Source: an uncultured Pelagibacteraceae bacterium
Lineage (GTDB): Bacteria > Pseudomonadota > Alphaproteobacteria > Pelagibacterales > Pelagibacteraceae
DNA length: 64,000 nt
Direction: 5' to 3'
Assembly: GCA_902623495.1 (NCBI GenBank)
Contig: CACNTW010000001.1
Coordinates: forward strand, 186,001-250,000
Under the pieces are notes generated by a model. That model was not told the DNA's origin. It did no database searches and was given only the letters and a program-made list of their open reading frames with translations. How positions within the stretch are numbered: the stretch's first letter is position 1; each line of letters starts with the position of its first letter. Shown one piece after another: positions 1 to 9,814 of this stretch. The position numbers and the translations under genes are program-made.

Positions 1-1
1 A

Positions 2-172
2 ATTTCAATGGTTTTAACTATGATAGTTGCTGGTCTTTTTGGTATTTTAGTGCCTGTAACATTAAATAAAATGAAAATTGATCCTGCAATTTCTTCTAGT
101 GTATTTGTTACAACAATAACAGATGTAATTGGATTTGTATCTTTCTTAGGTGTGGGAGCTTATTTTTTATAA
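2..172 (+). CDS. mgtE: Magnesium transporter MgtE, C-terminal end (partial)
   Basis: This is the last 56 codons of a gene that enters from outside the window. The translation is hydrophobic and ends with two membrane segments around the stretch FVTTITDVIGF, which resembles the conserved last helices of MgtE, where acidic and polar residues line the Mg2+ pore. MgtE is an inner-membrane Mg2+ channel gated by cytosolic CBS domains; those domains would lie upstream and cannot be seen. The stop codon abuts the convergent panC stop. The family call rests only on this C-terminal piece. Confidence 0.75.
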   Translation: MSMVLTMIVAGLFGILVPVTLNKMKIDPAISSSVFVTTITDVIGFVSFLGVGAYFL

Positions 173-976
173 TCAAAAATTATCAATCAATCTTACTCCA
201 TTAATATGATAGGCAATAAACAGTCTATATTTAGATTTTAAATTATCTAATTTCATTTTTTTCTCATCTCTAAATTCAAGATAATCAATTTTAATTTTAA
301 ATTTATTTTCAAGCTCATATTTATATTTTGATAAATCCACATATTTATTTGTTTTTGATAATCTTTTTAATTTATCTAATTTCATAGCTATTTTTGATGC
401 TTTTTTTATAGATGATTTATTTAACAATTTGTTTCTTGTAGATAAAGCAATTTTATTATTTTCTCGAATGGTAGGGCAACCAACAATATTTATTTTATAT
501 TTTTTACCTAATATTCTTTTAATTAACATGTATTGTTGAAAATCTTTTTCACCCATATAAACATGCTTAGATTTAACAATAGATAACAATCTATTCATCA
601 CGTTTAATACACCTTCAAAATGACCTTTTCTATATTTAGCACATAAAATTTTATCAGATTTATTAAGTTTGAAATTCTTCATTCTATTTTTATATATTTC
701 ATTGACTTCTGGTAAAAATAAATAATTGACTTTGAGTTTTTTTAATATCGAAATATCTTTACTTATATTCCTAGGATAATTCTTAAAATCTTTTTTTTGA
801 TTAAATTGTGTTGGATTGACAAAAATACTTACTATTGTTTCTTTGTTATTTTTTTGTGAAATTTTTATTAAAGATTCGTGGCCTTTATGAATTCCCCCCA
901 TTGTAGGTACAAATCCAATATATTTGTAATTTTTTACTGCCTTATTTAGTTCAAAAACATTTTTTAAAATTTTCAT
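173..976 (-). CDS. panC: Pantothenate synthetase PanC
   Basis: It joins pantoate and beta-alanine with ATP to make pantothenate, the coenzyme A precursor, in the cytosol. The 267-residue protein has the nucleotidyltransferase signature near residues 25-33 (PTMGGIHKGH, the HIGH-type motif), the conserved FVNPTQF at about residues 52-58, the MGEKDFQQ segment in the middle, and ALSTRN as the KMSKS-like motif. Length is close to the usual 270-290. It is convergent with the mgtE remnant and divergent from galU, 34 bases away. No other pantothenate gene is adjacent, so whether the pathway is complete cannot be judged here. Confidence 0.93.
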   Translation of the reverse strand: MKILKNVFELNKAVKNYKYIGFVPTMGGIHKGHESLIKISQKNNKETIVSIFVNPTQFNQKKDFKNYPRNISKDISILKKLKVNYLFLPEVNEIYKNRMKNFKLNKSDKILCAKYRKGHFEGVLNVMNRLLSIVKSKHVYMGEKDFQQYMLIKRILGKKYKINIVGCPTIRENNKIALSTRNKLLNKSSIKKASKIAMKLDKLKRLSKTNKYVDLSKYKYELENKFKIKIDYLEFRDEKKMKLDNLKSKYRLFIAYHINGVRLIDNF

Positions 977-1010
977 TTTTAATAAATATGATTATAAGTA
1001 AAACATCTTA

Positions 1011-1826
1011 ATGATTAAACAAGCTATTATTCCCCTTGCTGGTTTGGGTACACGTTTGTTACCTTTGACAAGTGTTTTTCCTAAAGAACTGCTTCCAATA
1101 AATGGAAAACCAGGAATTGAGTATATTTTAGATGAATGTATTGACGCTGGTGTAAGTGAAATAATTTTTATTATTTCAAAAAAAAAAGAGATGATAAAGA
1201 AATATTTCAATAATGATAATTTTTACAAATCAATTATAAAAAAAAAGAAAGATCCCAGAATAATAAATGAGTACAAAAAAATCCTTTTTTTTAGAAAAAA
1301 AATTAAATTTGTTTATCAAAATAAACCCATGGGAACTGGTGACGCCGTACTTAAAACTAAAAGATTTATAAAAAATAATTATTTTTTGATGTTGTTACCT
1401 GATGATTTAATTATGAAAAAGAATTGTTCAAAAGATATGATAAAAATTCACAAAAAATTAAAAGGATCTGTAATGGCCAGCATGAAAGTCGAAAAAAACA
1501 ATGTAGATCGTTGGGGAATTTATTCAATTAAAAAAAATATTGATAAATTAAATTTTAAAATTGCAGATGTAATTGAAAAACCTAATACTAAAGATGCTCC
1601 ATCAAATAATGCAGTTATAGGTAGATACATATTATCAAAGAAAATTTTTCATTATCTAAATAATCAAAAAAAAGGTAAAGGTGGTGAAATCCATATTACA
1701 GATGCAATAAGACGAATGATATTAGATCAACATTTATTCATCGGACATAAATTTAGAGGCAATTATTTAGATTGTGGATCCCTGAAAGGTTATATTAAAT
1801 CTGGAATTGAAATTTCTAAATTATGA
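1011..1826 (+). CDS. galU: UTP-glucose-1-phosphate uridylyltransferase GalU
   Basis: It makes UDP-glucose from UTP and glucose-1-phosphate. The N-terminus carries the sugar nucleotidyltransferase loop (LAGLGTRLLPLT, residues 9-20) and PKELLPI with the catalytic lysine. Further on are the GTGDAV, LLPDDLI and VIEKP motifs of bacterial GalU. At 271 residues it is somewhat shorter than many homologues of about 290. It overlaps ugd by four bases (ATGA), so the two are very likely co-transcribed and together supply UDP-glucuronate for surface polysaccharide or glycolipid. Confidence 0.93.
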   Translation: MIKQAIIPLAGLGTRLLPLTSVFPKELLPINGKPGIEYILDECIDAGVSEIIFIISKKKEMIKKYFNNDNFYKSIIKKKKDPRIINEYKKILFFRKKIKFVYQNKPMGTGDAVLKTKRFIKNNYFLMLLPDDLIMKKNCSKDMIKIHKKLKGSVMASMKVEKNNVDRWGIYSIKKNIDKLNFKIADVIEKPNTKDAPSNNAVIGRYILSKKIFHYLNNQKKGKGGEIHITDAIRRMILDQHLFIGHKFRGNYLDCGSLKGYIKSGIEISKL

Positions 1827-3112
1827 AGATTTGCATAATAGGATCTGGTTACGTTGGTTTAGTTAGTGGTGCTTGTTTTTCAGACTTGGGTAATACAGTT
1901 ACATGTGTTGATATTAATAGAGAAGTTATAAAAAAATTAAATAAAGGCATAATACCAATTTATGAGCCTGGTCTTCAAGAATTGGTTGAAAGAAATTTAA
2001 AAAAAAAAAGACTTTTATTTTCAACTAATATTTCTAACTCAATAAAAAAGTCAGATATTATTTTTATTTGTGTTGGAACTCCTACCAAAAATAATAAAGC
2101 TGATTTGAAATATGTATTTAACGTTATTAAAAGTATAAAATCTAATTTAAACAGATATAAAATAATAGTTACTAAATCTACAGTTCCAGTGACCACAGGC
2201 GATAAAATAACAAAAATCTTAAAATCAAATAAAAATAAAAATAAGTTTGATGTTGTATCCAATCCTGAATTTTTAAGAGAAGGTGAAGCAATTAGAGATT
2301 TTCAATTTCCAGATAGAGTTGTTGTAGGCACAAGCAGCAACAAAGCAAATAAAATTATGAAAAAATTATATCTTCCTTTAATTAAAAAGGGTGGCAGATA
2401 TTTTCATACTTCTAGAAGAGCAGCTGAATTAATTAAATATGCATCAAACGCTTTTTTAGCCACTAAAATTACATTCATTAATGAAATAGCCAATTTATGT
2501 GAAAAATCAAATATAGACGTTAAAGAAGTTGCAATTGGCATGGGTTTAGATGAAAGGATTGGAAGCAGATTTCTACGAGCTGGCCCAGCCTATGGTGGAT
2601 CATGTTTTCCAAAGGATACAAGGGCACTTGTTTCAACTGGTCGAATGTTTAAAACAAATCTTTCAGTTGTAAAATCAGTAATTAATTCAAATGATAAAAG
2701 ATCTAATTTATTACTAAACAAAATTAGCAAAATAATGAATAACAAAATTAAAAATAAAAATATTACATTTTTGGGTGTTACTTTTAAACCAGGAACTGAT
2801 GATATGAGAGAATCTTCATCATTAAAAATGATACCAGCCTTATCAAGAAAAGGTGCATATATAAATTATTATGAACCAACAGGTAAGAAAAAGGAATTAA
2901 AATCCAAGAATATAAACTTTTCTGAAAATATAGAGGATGCTTGTAAAAGCGCGGATTTAATAATTATTCATACAGAATGGAATGAATTTAAACAACTCAA
3001 CTTTAAAAAAATTACCAAAAAAAGAAATTTTAAAGTTTTTGATATGAGAAATCTTTATTCACCTTCTGAAATGAAAAAAAATAAAATAAATTACTTTAGT
3101 ATTGGTAGATAA
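1823..3112 (+). CDS. ugd: UDP-glucose 6-dehydrogenase
   Basis: It oxidises UDP-glucose to UDP-glucuronate with two NAD+. The protein of 429 residues has the N-terminal Rossmann loop GSGYVGLVSGACF (from residue 7), the middle-domain motif NPEFLREGEA, and GGSCFPKDT with catalytic Cys261. The C-terminal UDP-binding domain starts around TFKPGTDDMRESSS. It begins in a four-base overlap with galU, its substrate producer, and its stop codon directly touches the stop of the convergent RidA-type gene. Length and motifs are typical of the bacterial family, so the call is secure. Confidence 0.95.
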   Translation: MKICIIGSGYVGLVSGACFSDLGNTVTCVDINREVIKKLNKGIIPIYEPGLQELVERNLKKKRLLFSTNISNSIKKSDIIFICVGTPTKNNKADLKYVFNVIKSIKSNLNRYKIIVTKSTVPVTTGDKITKILKSNKNKNKFDVVSNPEFLREGEAIRDFQFPDRVVVGTSSNKANKIMKKLYLPLIKKGGRYFHTSRRAAELIKYASNAFLATKITFINEIANLCEKSNIDVKEVAIGMGLDERIGSRFLRAGPAYGGSCFPKDTRALVSTGRMFKTNLSVVKSVINSNDKRSNLLLNKISKIMNNKIKNKNITFLGVTFKPGTDDMRESSSLKMIPALSRKGAYINYYEPTGKKKELKSKNINFSENIEDACKSADLIIIHTEWNEFKQLNFKKITKKRNFKVFDMRNLYSPSEMKKNKINYFSIGR

Positions 3113-3574
3113 TTAATTAAGATCAAATATTGCATCAACTTCAACTGCAACGCCCAATGGAAGGCTATTAGTGCTGACAGCAGCTCTTGCATGTGAGCCA
3201 GCTTCATCAAATACACTTTTTATTAGATCTGAGGCTCCATTTATGACTTTTGGCTGCTCAGTAAAATTATCAGTAGAATTAACATATCCAGTAAGTTTCA
3301 AACATGATTTAATTTTGGATAAATCATCACCACATGCTTTTTTTGCTTGAGATATTATGCTTAATGCACATCTTTTAGCTGCCTCATAACCTTGTTCAGT
3401 ATTATAATCTTTTCCGAGTTTTCCCTTAATTAAATTTCCATCCTCATCAATTGATATTTGACCTGATATGTATAGTAAATTTCCAGATATTCTAGTAGCA
3501 GCATATGATCCAACAGGATCATTAGCTTTTGGTAATTTGATATTTAAATTTCTTAAATTTTCATCTGCTGACAT
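3113..3574 (-). CDS. RidA/YjgF/YER057c/UK114 family protein
   Basis: The RidA superfamily forms trimers; the best-known members hydrolyse reactive enamine/imine intermediates from PLP enzymes. This 153-residue protein is longer than classical RidA (about 128) and matches the longer subgroup, with YISGQI near residue 34 and SHARAAV containing the conserved arginine near residue 130. The start codon overlaps the topA stop by one base (TAATG), suggesting translational coupling, which is more likely convenience than shared function. The substrate of this subgroup is not known, so I give no symbol. Confidence 0.85.
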   Translation of the reverse strand: MSADENLRNLNIKLPKANDPVGSYAATRISGNLLYISGQISIDEDGNLIKGKLGKDYNTEQGYEAAKRCALSIISQAKKACGDDLSKIKSCLKLTGYVNSTDNFTEQPKVINGASDLIKSVFDEAGSHARAAVSTNSLPLGVAVEVDAIFDLN

Positions 3575-6141
3575 TATTTGCCTTTCTTTTTCTTTTTATT
3601 TCTATCGTATTCTTTTCTTTTCTCAATTAAAATTAATGCTTCTTCCATAGTTAATTCAACAGGATCTTTTTCTTCAGGTATAGTCGCATTTAAAGATTTG
3701 TATTTAATGTAAGGACCATACTGACCTTTCATGACTCTAACTGGCTTTTTATCTTCAGGGTGTTCTCCTAAATCTTTTATCATAGATGATGAAATTCTTC
3801 CTGGTTTAGCTTCAGCAATTAATGTAACAGCTCTATTTAACCCAATTGTGAATAATTCGTCCACATTTTCTAGTCTAGCAGATTTATTTTCACATTTAAG
3901 GTAAGGACCAAATCTTCCAACATTCACAGTAATATCCTTATCATTTTCAGGATTTTTACCTAAACTTAATGGTAATGAGCATAAGTATTTTGCCTTTTCT
4001 AAATCAATATTTTCAATCTCAATTCCTTTAGGGATAGAAACATTTTTTAAATTATTTTCTTCTTTCTTTAATTTTCTTTTTTTCTTTTTAGTTTTTTCAT
4101 CTTCCTCTATGATTTCTTTTTCAAATTGCAAATATGGGCCAAATCTTCCATTTTTAAGAAAAATATCTTTACCTTTGTCATTTTTTCCAATGAATTTAGG
4201 TTCTGCTAGTGTCAATTGTTGTGCTGCTTTAGATTTTGATAGTGGTCTTGTAAATTTGCAGTCCGGATAATTTGAACACCCAATAAAAGCACCACCTCTA
4301 AAACTATTTTTTAAACTTAATTGCCCAGTTTCACAAAGCTTGCATTTTCTATCAATATTTCCATTCTTATCGACCTCAAATATTAGTGATCCAAGACTTT
4401 CATTTAATAGGTCTAATACTTCTCTGGTTCTTTTTTCTTTCACACCTGAAACATTAGAATTAAAGTCTTTCCAAAAATTCTCTAAAACTTTTATCCAATT
4501 TTCTTTACCTGAAGTTATATCATCTAATTGATCTTCTAATTTTGCAGTAAAATCATAATCAACATATTTGGTAAATAATTTTTCTAAAAACGCAGAAAGT
4601 AATTTTCCTCTATCAGTTGGGAAAAATCTTTTATTATTTATGTCAGCATAACCTCTATTAGCTATTACTGAAATAATACTTGCATAAGTAGATGGTCTTC
4701 CAATTCCTAGCTCCTCTAATTTTTTAACTAGACTTGCCTCTGAATATCTAGGTGGTGGTTGTGTATAGTGCTGTTCATCAATATGATCTTCAAACATTAC
4801 ATCACCTTTTTCAACATCTGGCAAAATATTTTCATTGTCATCATCATTTTCATCGATCTTATATAGTTTAAGGAAACCATCAAATTTTAATGTTGAACCA
4901 CTAGCTTTGAATATATTTTTATTATCATCTGAGTTGATGGTAATGGTTTTTCTATCAAATTTGGCTGACTGCATTTGTGATGATAAAGATCTAGACCATA
5001 TTAAATTATAAAGTTTATATTGATCAGTACTTAAGTATTTTTTCATATCTTCTGGTTTTCGAATTATTTCTGTTGGACGTATAGCTTCGTGAGCTTCTTG
5101 AGCATTCTTTGCTTTTTTGCCACTATAATTTAGAGGTTGTTCTGGTAAATATTTATCACCATAATTCTGCATTATAAAATCTCTGAAAGATGTTATCGCA
5201 TCTTTTGAAATATTAGTTCCATCTGTTCTCATATAAGTAATTAATCCTACGGTTTCACCTTCAATATCAATTCCTTGATATAGTCTTTGAGCAATTTGCA
5301 TTGTTCTTGATGCTCCAAAACCAAGTTTACTCGATGCTGTTTGTTGTAATGTCGATGTAGTAAAAGGTCCTGATGGATTTCTGTTATAAGTTTTTGAACT
5401 TATATCTGTTATATTATATTTTTTATTTTTTATTTTTGATAAAGCGTCGTTAATATCTTGTTTGTTTTTAAATGAAAATTTCTCAACCTTATTTCCATTT
5501 AATTGTGAAATAGTTGTATTTATTTTTTCATTTTTGTTATTTTTAAAAATTATATTTAAAGTCCAAAATTCTTTAGGTTGAAAAACTTCTATTTCCTGTT
5601 CTCTTTCAGTTAAAAGTCTTAGAGCTACAGACTGAACTCGACCAGCAGATTTAGAACCTGGTAATTTTGTCCATAGAATGGGGGAGATATTAAAACCTAC
5701 TAGATAATCTAGAGCTCTTCTTGCCATATAAGCATCAACTAAATGTGGCTCTATTTTCCTTGGATTATCTATTCCATTTGTAACTGCTTTTTTTGTTATT
5801 TCGTTGAAAACTACTCTTTCAACTTCTTTATCTTTTAATAATTTTTTTTCTTCAAGAAACTCTTTTACATGCCAAGCTATTGCTTCACCTTCTCTGTCAG
5901 GGTCAGTAGCTAGAATAATTTTTTTTGAATCTTTAGCACTATCTGTAATTTCTTTTAAATATTTTTTTGAAAAACTATCTACTTCCCAAATCATTTTAAA
6001 ATCATTTTCGGGATCAACAGAACCATTTTTCGAAGGTAGATCTCTTATATGTCCATAGCTTGCAAGAACTGTATAATCTGATCCTAAATATTTATTAATT
6101 GTTTTTGCTTTTGCTGGACTTTCAACGATTACTAGATTCAT
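3574..6141 (-). CDS. topA: DNA topoisomerase I
   Basis: It is the type IA topoisomerase that relaxes negative supercoils behind polymerases. In 855 residues one sees the TOPRIM domain at the start (VIVESPAKAKTI, with DPDREGEA around residue 79), the active-site region GLITYMRTDGTN with Tyr303 as the nucleophile, and the GRPSTYASII motif. A C-terminal tail has one four-cysteine zinc ribbon (CKLC...C...C, about residues 590-620), lysine-rich linkers and repeated GRFGPYL/GQYGPYIK units. These FGPY repeats are the non-zinc tail repeats common in alphaproteobacterial TopA. It is the first large gene of a leftward block, 40 bases downstream of plsY. Confidence 0.96.
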   Translation of the reverse strand: MNLVIVESPAKAKTINKYLGSDYTVLASYGHIRDLPSKNGSVDPENDFKMIWEVDSFSKKYLKEITDSAKDSKKIILATDPDREGEAIAWHVKEFLEEKKLLKDKEVERVVFNEITKKAVTNGIDNPRKIEPHLVDAYMARRALDYLVGFNISPILWTKLPGSKSAGRVQSVALRLLTEREQEIEVFQPKEFWTLNIIFKNNKNEKINTTISQLNGNKVEKFSFKNKQDINDALSKIKNKKYNITDISSKTYNRNPSGPFTTSTLQQTASSKLGFGASRTMQIAQRLYQGIDIEGETVGLITYMRTDGTNISKDAITSFRDFIMQNYGDKYLPEQPLNYSGKKAKNAQEAHEAIRPTEIIRKPEDMKKYLSTDQYKLYNLIWSRSLSSQMQSAKFDRKTITINSDDNKNIFKASGSTLKFDGFLKLYKIDENDDDNENILPDVEKGDVMFEDHIDEQHYTQPPPRYSEASLVKKLEELGIGRPSTYASIISVIANRGYADINNKRFFPTDRGKLLSAFLEKLFTKYVDYDFTAKLEDQLDDITSGKENWIKVLENFWKDFNSNVSGVKEKRTREVLDLLNESLGSLIFEVDKNGNIDRKCKLCETGQLSLKNSFRGGAFIGCSNYPDCKFTRPLSKSKAAQQLTLAEPKFIGKNDKGKDIFLKNGRFGPYLQFEKEIIEEDEKTKKKKRKLKKEENNLKNVSIPKGIEIENIDLEKAKYLCSLPLSLGKNPENDKDITVNVGRFGPYLKCENKSARLENVDELFTIGLNRAVTLIAEAKPGRISSSMIKDLGEHPEDKKPVRVMKGQYGPYIKYKSLNATIPEEKDPVELTMEEALILIEKRKEYDRNKKKKKGK

Positions 6142-6181
6142 ATTTAGAGAACGTACTTAAAACAGTTAAACTGTCAAATTA

Positions 6182-6754
6182 TTAAATTTTTGTCTTAGTT
6201 TCTTCTTTATTTATCAAGCGTTTAACGTTTTCTCTATGAGTGTAAAAAATTAAAATAAACATTATGAAGTAAAACATAATGTTATCATTGCTATAAAAAA
6301 ATATAAAAATAGGAACACTTAATGATCCAAGAAGTGATCCTAATGATGAGTATTTAAATATTAAATATGTAATTACCCAAACAATACCAAAAACAATACC
6401 CAAAAAATAATTTAAAATAATCAACATTCCAACATATGTTGCAACACCCTTACCACCTTTAAATTTTAACCATATTGGAAAAACATGTCCTAAAAAAACA
6501 GATAATGAACAAATGTAAATAAATTCTGGATAATTTAATTTAACATAAATTATTGGCAAAACCGCTTTTAAAATGTCTAGTAATAAAGTTGAGTAACCTA
6601 AAAATTTATTACCAGTTCTTAAAACATTGGTGGCGCCTATATTGCCCGATCCTGTTTCTCTTATGTCTTTTTTTAAAAAAATTTTTGTTAATAAAAAACC
6701 AAAAGGAATAGAACCTAATAAATATGATAAAAGTGATAAAATTAAAATTTCCAT
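6182..6754 (-). CDS. plsY: Acyl-phosphate:glycerol-3-phosphate acyltransferase PlsY
   Basis: This inner-membrane enzyme transfers the acyl group from acyl-phosphate to glycerol-3-phosphate, the first step of phospholipid synthesis. The 190 residues contain about five membrane segments and the three cytosolic motifs of the family: SGNIGATNVLR (residues 37-47), GHVFPIWLKFKGGKGVAT (about 88-105) and the C-terminal THRENVKRL. The acyl-phosphate supplier PlsX is encoded at 42030-43037, so both halves of the pathway are in this window. The stop of the upstream dihydroorotase-like gene abuts its start without a gap. Confidence 0.94.
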   Translation of the reverse strand: MEILILSLLSYLLGSIPFGFLLTKIFLKKDIRETGSGNIGATNVLRTGNKFLGYSTLLLDILKAVLPIIYVKLNYPEFIYICSLSVFLGHVFPIWLKFKGGKGVATYVGMLIILNYFLGIVFGIVWVITYLIFKYSSLGSLLGSLSVPIFIFFYSNDNIMFYFIMFILIFYTHRENVKRLINKEETKTKI

Positions 6755-8044
6755 TTAAATATTGTAAAGCTCTTGCCCTTTTACGTATGTATTGGTCACT
6801 TTTCCTTGTAATCTTTTATTTTCAATTGACGTATTTTTTGATTTAGAAACCAAGTTTTCTTGTTTTACTATCCAAGGTTTATTTATATCCACAATACAGA
6901 AATCTGCATCATTACCAACGGATAAATTACCTTTGTTAATTTTCAAAATTTTTGCAGGATTGGAGGTTAATGCAGCAATAATTTTTTCAAGTTTTACAGA
7001 TCCATTGTGATATAATTCTAATGACAAGGATAATAACGTTTCAATACCAGTTGCTCCTGTTGCGGCTTGAGCAAATGTTAATCTTTTTTGCTCCTCATCT
7101 TCAGGTTTGTGATCTGAAACTATTACATCGATTGTACCATCATTTAATCCTTGCACTAAACTTAATCTATCATCTTCGGTTCTAAGTGGCGGTGACAATT
7201 TTAAAAAAGTTCTAAAGTCACCAATATCATTTTCATTTAAAGATAAATTATTTATTGATACCCCACAGGAAAATCTTACTTTATTTTTTCTATCTTTAAT
7301 AATTTCAACTGCTTTTCCTGATGAAATCTGAGAAATGTGATAACGACAATTATATTCATCTAATAATGTTAAATCTCTCTCTATAATTATTAGTTCTGCT
7401 ATTTCTGGGATACCTTGCAAACCAAGTTTTGTCGAAATTATTCCATCATTTATCATGCCATTTTCAGCTAATTCTTGATCTTCTGCATGTTGCATTATTA
7501 AAGATCCTAAATCTTTTGCTGAATTCATTATTCTGGACATAACTCTTGTATTCTGAATTGTTTTAATTCCATCTGTAAATGCTATTATTCCCTTACTTTG
7601 CAGAAGACCAAACTCTGTCATATTTGTACCTTCAGTACCCTTTGTTAGAGATGCTGTGGGAAATATATTTATTTTTGATTTATCTCTACCTCGTCTTTTT
7701 AAAAAATCTACTATTGAAACGTTATCGATTATTGGATCAGTATTAGGCATTGTTACAACTGAAGTTACTCCCCCGGATAATGCAGCATTGCTCAAAGTTC
7801 TAAAATTTTCTTTATATTCATAACCTGGCTCGCCGACAAATACTCTCATATCAACTATACCTGGGAAAATATAATTCTCTCTTAAATCAATAACTTTTTC
7901 TCTATTAGGAATATTGTTTTTATTCACCTTTTTGCCAACACCTTCAATTTTTCCATCTTCTCCTATTATTAATCCTCCTATTTCACTTATGTTGTTATGA
8001 GGATCAATTATATTTGCGTTAATAAAGTATTTTTTTTTCATCAT
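6755..8044 (-). CDS. pyrX: Dihydroorotase-like protein lacking the zinc HxH motif (PyrX type)
   Basis: The 429-residue protein is an amidohydrolase homologous to class I dihydroorotase and sits directly after pyrB, sharing an ATGA overlap. The usual zinc-binding HxH after the beta strand (DxHxH) is replaced by D65-M-R67-V-F69, although the following GEPG is kept. Other family sites remain, for example [15 protein letters not shown] and SDHKPEDE. In some bacteria a pyrB-linked pseudo-dihydroorotase of this kind has a structural role in holding aspartate transcarbamylase together; that role here is inferred. An active PyrC should then lie elsewhere. Two adjacent ATG codons (8044 and 8041) can serve as start. 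Confidence 0.85.
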   Translation of the reverse strand: MMKKKYFINANIIDPHNNISEIGGLIIGEDGKIEGVGKKVNKNNIPNREKVIDLRENYIFPGIVDMRVFVGEPGYEYKENFRTLSNAALSGGVTSVVTMPNTDPIIDNVSIVDFLKRRGRDKSKINIFPTASLTKGTEGTNMTEFGLLQSKGIIAFTDGIKTIQNTRVMSRIMNSAKDLGSLIMQHAEDQELAENGMINDGIISTKLGLQGIPEIAELIIIERDLTLLDEYNCRYHISQISSGKAVEIIKDRKNKVRFSCGVSINNLSLNENDIGDFRTFLKLSPPLRTEDDRLSLVQGLNDGTIDVIVSDHKPEDEEQKRLTFAQAATGATGIETLLSLSLELYHNGSVKLEKIIAALTSNPAKILKINKGNLSVGNDADFCIVDINKPWIVKQENLVSKSKNTSIENKRLQGKVTNTYVKGQELYNI

Positions 8045-8988
8045 TCACAAAAAATTTTTAAACATGCCATTCTTATAGCAACACCTAATTCAACTTGTTC
8101 TTTTACAACGCTCATATTGGTGTCATCAGCTAGTTTTGTATCAATTTCAATACCGCGGTTCATTGGACCAGGATGCATAATAATTGAATCTGATTTTGCA
8201 TATTCTAATTTATCCTGCGTTAGTCCATAGTATTCATAATACTCTCTATTAGATGACAAGAATGAACTACTCATTCTTTCATTTTGAAGTCTAAGCATCA
8301 TTACTATGTCGCAATCTTTTACACCTTTCTTCATATTTGAAAAAATATTAACTCCAAATTTTTCTATATCTTTTGGTAAAAGGTTTGAAGGAGCTACAAT
8401 ATTAACTTCGGCACCCAACATGTTTAGCAAGTAAATATTAGATCTTGCTACTCTTGAATGAAGAATATCTCCACAAATTGCAACCTTTAATCCTTGAATT
8501 TTTTTTTTCCTATTCAATATTGTTAATGCATCAAGTAATGCTTGGGTAGGGTGCTCTCTCCTTCCATCACCAGCATTTAAAACAGCACAATTGACTTTTT
8601 GAGATAAAAGATTACATGCTCCTGAATCTTGATGTCTAATAACTATTATATCAGGATGCATTGCATTTAATGTCATTGCAGTATCTATTAGCGTTTCACC
8701 TTTTTTAATTGCTGAGTTTGTTATATTCATTGACATAACATCTGCACCTAATCTTTTTCCTGCTAGTTCAAATGAGCTTTGAGTTCTTGTTGATGGTTCA
8801 AAAAAAAGGTTAATTTGTGTTTTTCCCTTAAGTAAATCTAATTTTTTATTTTTACTTTTGTTTAATTCAATAAATTTTTCAGCTTCTTTTAAGATTAAAT
8901 TAACATCATTTATTGATAAATCTTGAATACCTAGGAGATGTTTCTGAGAAATTTTAATAGCTTTGATTTTAGTTGCCATTAAAACCAA
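8041..8988 (-). CDS. pyrB: Aspartate carbamoyltransferase catalytic chain
   Basis: It condenses carbamoyl phosphate with aspartate in de novo pyrimidine synthesis. The carbamoyl-phosphate site [13 protein letters not shown] lies near residue 60, HPTQALLD near 146 and [11 protein letters not shown] near 275, all as in the catalytic subunit. The 315-residue length fits. Translation may begin at the fourth codon (second Met) since the family usually has few residues before the KHLLGI segment. It is upstream of and overlaps the dihydroorotase-like gene, consistent with the pyrB-pyrX pair seen in other proteobacteria. No regulatory subunit (pyrI) is visible. Confidence 0.95.
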   Translation of the reverse strand: MVLMATKIKAIKISQKHLLGIQDLSINDVNLILKEAEKFIELNKSKNKKLDLLKGKTQINLFFEPSTRTQSSFELAGKRLGADVMSMNITNSAIKKGETLIDTAMTLNAMHPDIIVIRHQDSGACNLLSQKVNCAVLNAGDGRREHPTQALLDALTILNRKKKIQGLKVAICGDILHSRVARSNIYLLNMLGAEVNIVAPSNLLPKDIEKFGVNIFSNMKKGVKDCDIVMMLRLQNERMSSSFLSSNREYYEYYGLTQDKLEYAKSDSIIMHPGPMNRGIEIDTKLADDTNMSVVKEQVELGVAIRMACLKIFCE

Positions 8989-9021
8989 CTCTATAGCCAG
9001 AAAGGTTGATTAATGCAAGTA

Positions 9022-9477
9022 TTAATTATTAATAAAATCTATGGCACCCTGTAAGATAAATGCAGCAGCATTTTTATCTATATTTTTTTCTCTTTTGGTT
9101 ACGTTAATACCTAAATTTTTAGTTAATTTAAATGCCCCAACTGTTGATAATCTTTCATCCCAAAGACTTATTGGAAGATCAATTTCTTTTGATATTGCTT
9201 TTGACACATCATTGACTGATTGAGAAGATTTACCAAAGGTTCCGTCCATATTTATTGGATTACCAATAATTATTCCCTTAATATTATTTTCTTTAATAAT
9301 ATCCTTTAATTCATTGATAAGATCCTCAAATTTGGATTTGTTTATTGTTTTAAGCGGTGTGGCAATTTTTTGATTTTCATCACATATAGCTACACCAATT
9401 CTCTTTGAACCTAAATCAAGACCAATTAATCTAGAAGTATTTAGCTGTTTCTTTTTAAATTCCTCGATTGTGATCAT
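9022..9477 (-). CDS. ruvX: RuvX/YqgF family Holliday junction resolvase-like nuclease
   Basis: The 151-residue protein is an RNase H-fold member of the YqgF family, implicated in 16S pre-rRNA end processing and in recombination. LIGLDLGSKRIGVA (residues 17-30) holds the first catalytic aspartate, WDERLST the next acidic site, and KNIDKNAAAFILQ the last aspartate. It is divergent from gatC with about 50 bases between the start codons, and 33 bases upstream of pyrB on the same strand. Motifs are complete, so it should be active. Confidence 0.9.
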   Translation of the reverse strand: MITIEEFKKKQLNTSRLIGLDLGSKRIGVAICDENQKIATPLKTINKSKFEDLINELKDIIKENNIKGIIIGNPINMDGTFGKSSQSVNDVSKAISKEIDLPISLWDERLSTVGAFKLTKNLGINVTKREKNIDKNAAAFILQGAIDFINN

Positions 9478-9526
9478 ATTGTATATTATTTACTTAAGTG
9501 ATAGTTTGCGGCAATATTTTTACCAT

Positions 9527-9814
9527 ATGAGTATAGATCTTAAAACAGTAAAGCACATTTCGAAATTAGCAAGAATTTCTATTGATGATGAAAAAGCTAA
9601 CAAATTAAAGGGTGACTTAAATAATATATTTGAATTTATAGAAAAATTAAATGAGTTAAATACTGACAATGTTCAAGCTTTAACATCGATTGCTGAGACC
9701 ACCCTAAGATTTAGAAAAGATGAAATTAAATCAGAAAATATCAGAGAAAAAATTTTAAAAAACTCACCTGAAGAAAATAAAGATTTTTTTGTTGTACCAA
9801 AGGTTGTTGAATAA
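9527..9814 (+). CDS. gatC: Asp/Glu-tRNA amidotransferase subunit C
   Basis: GatC is the small subunit that wraps around GatA and stabilises the GatCAB complex, which converts misacylated Glu-tRNA(Gln) or Asp-tRNA(Asn) into the correct forms. I chose the ATG at 9527, giving 95 residues starting MSIDLKTVKHISKLARI, the standard length and N-terminus of GatC. A longer in-frame version from 9470 would overlap ruvX and adds an atypical leader. The C-terminus FFVVPKVVE is the family signature end. The stop shares one base with the gatA start. Confidence 0.93.
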   Translation: MSIDLKTVKHISKLARISIDDEKANKLKGDLNNIFEFIEKLNELNTDNVQALTSIAETTLRFRKDEIKSENIREKILKNSPEENKDFFVVPKVVE

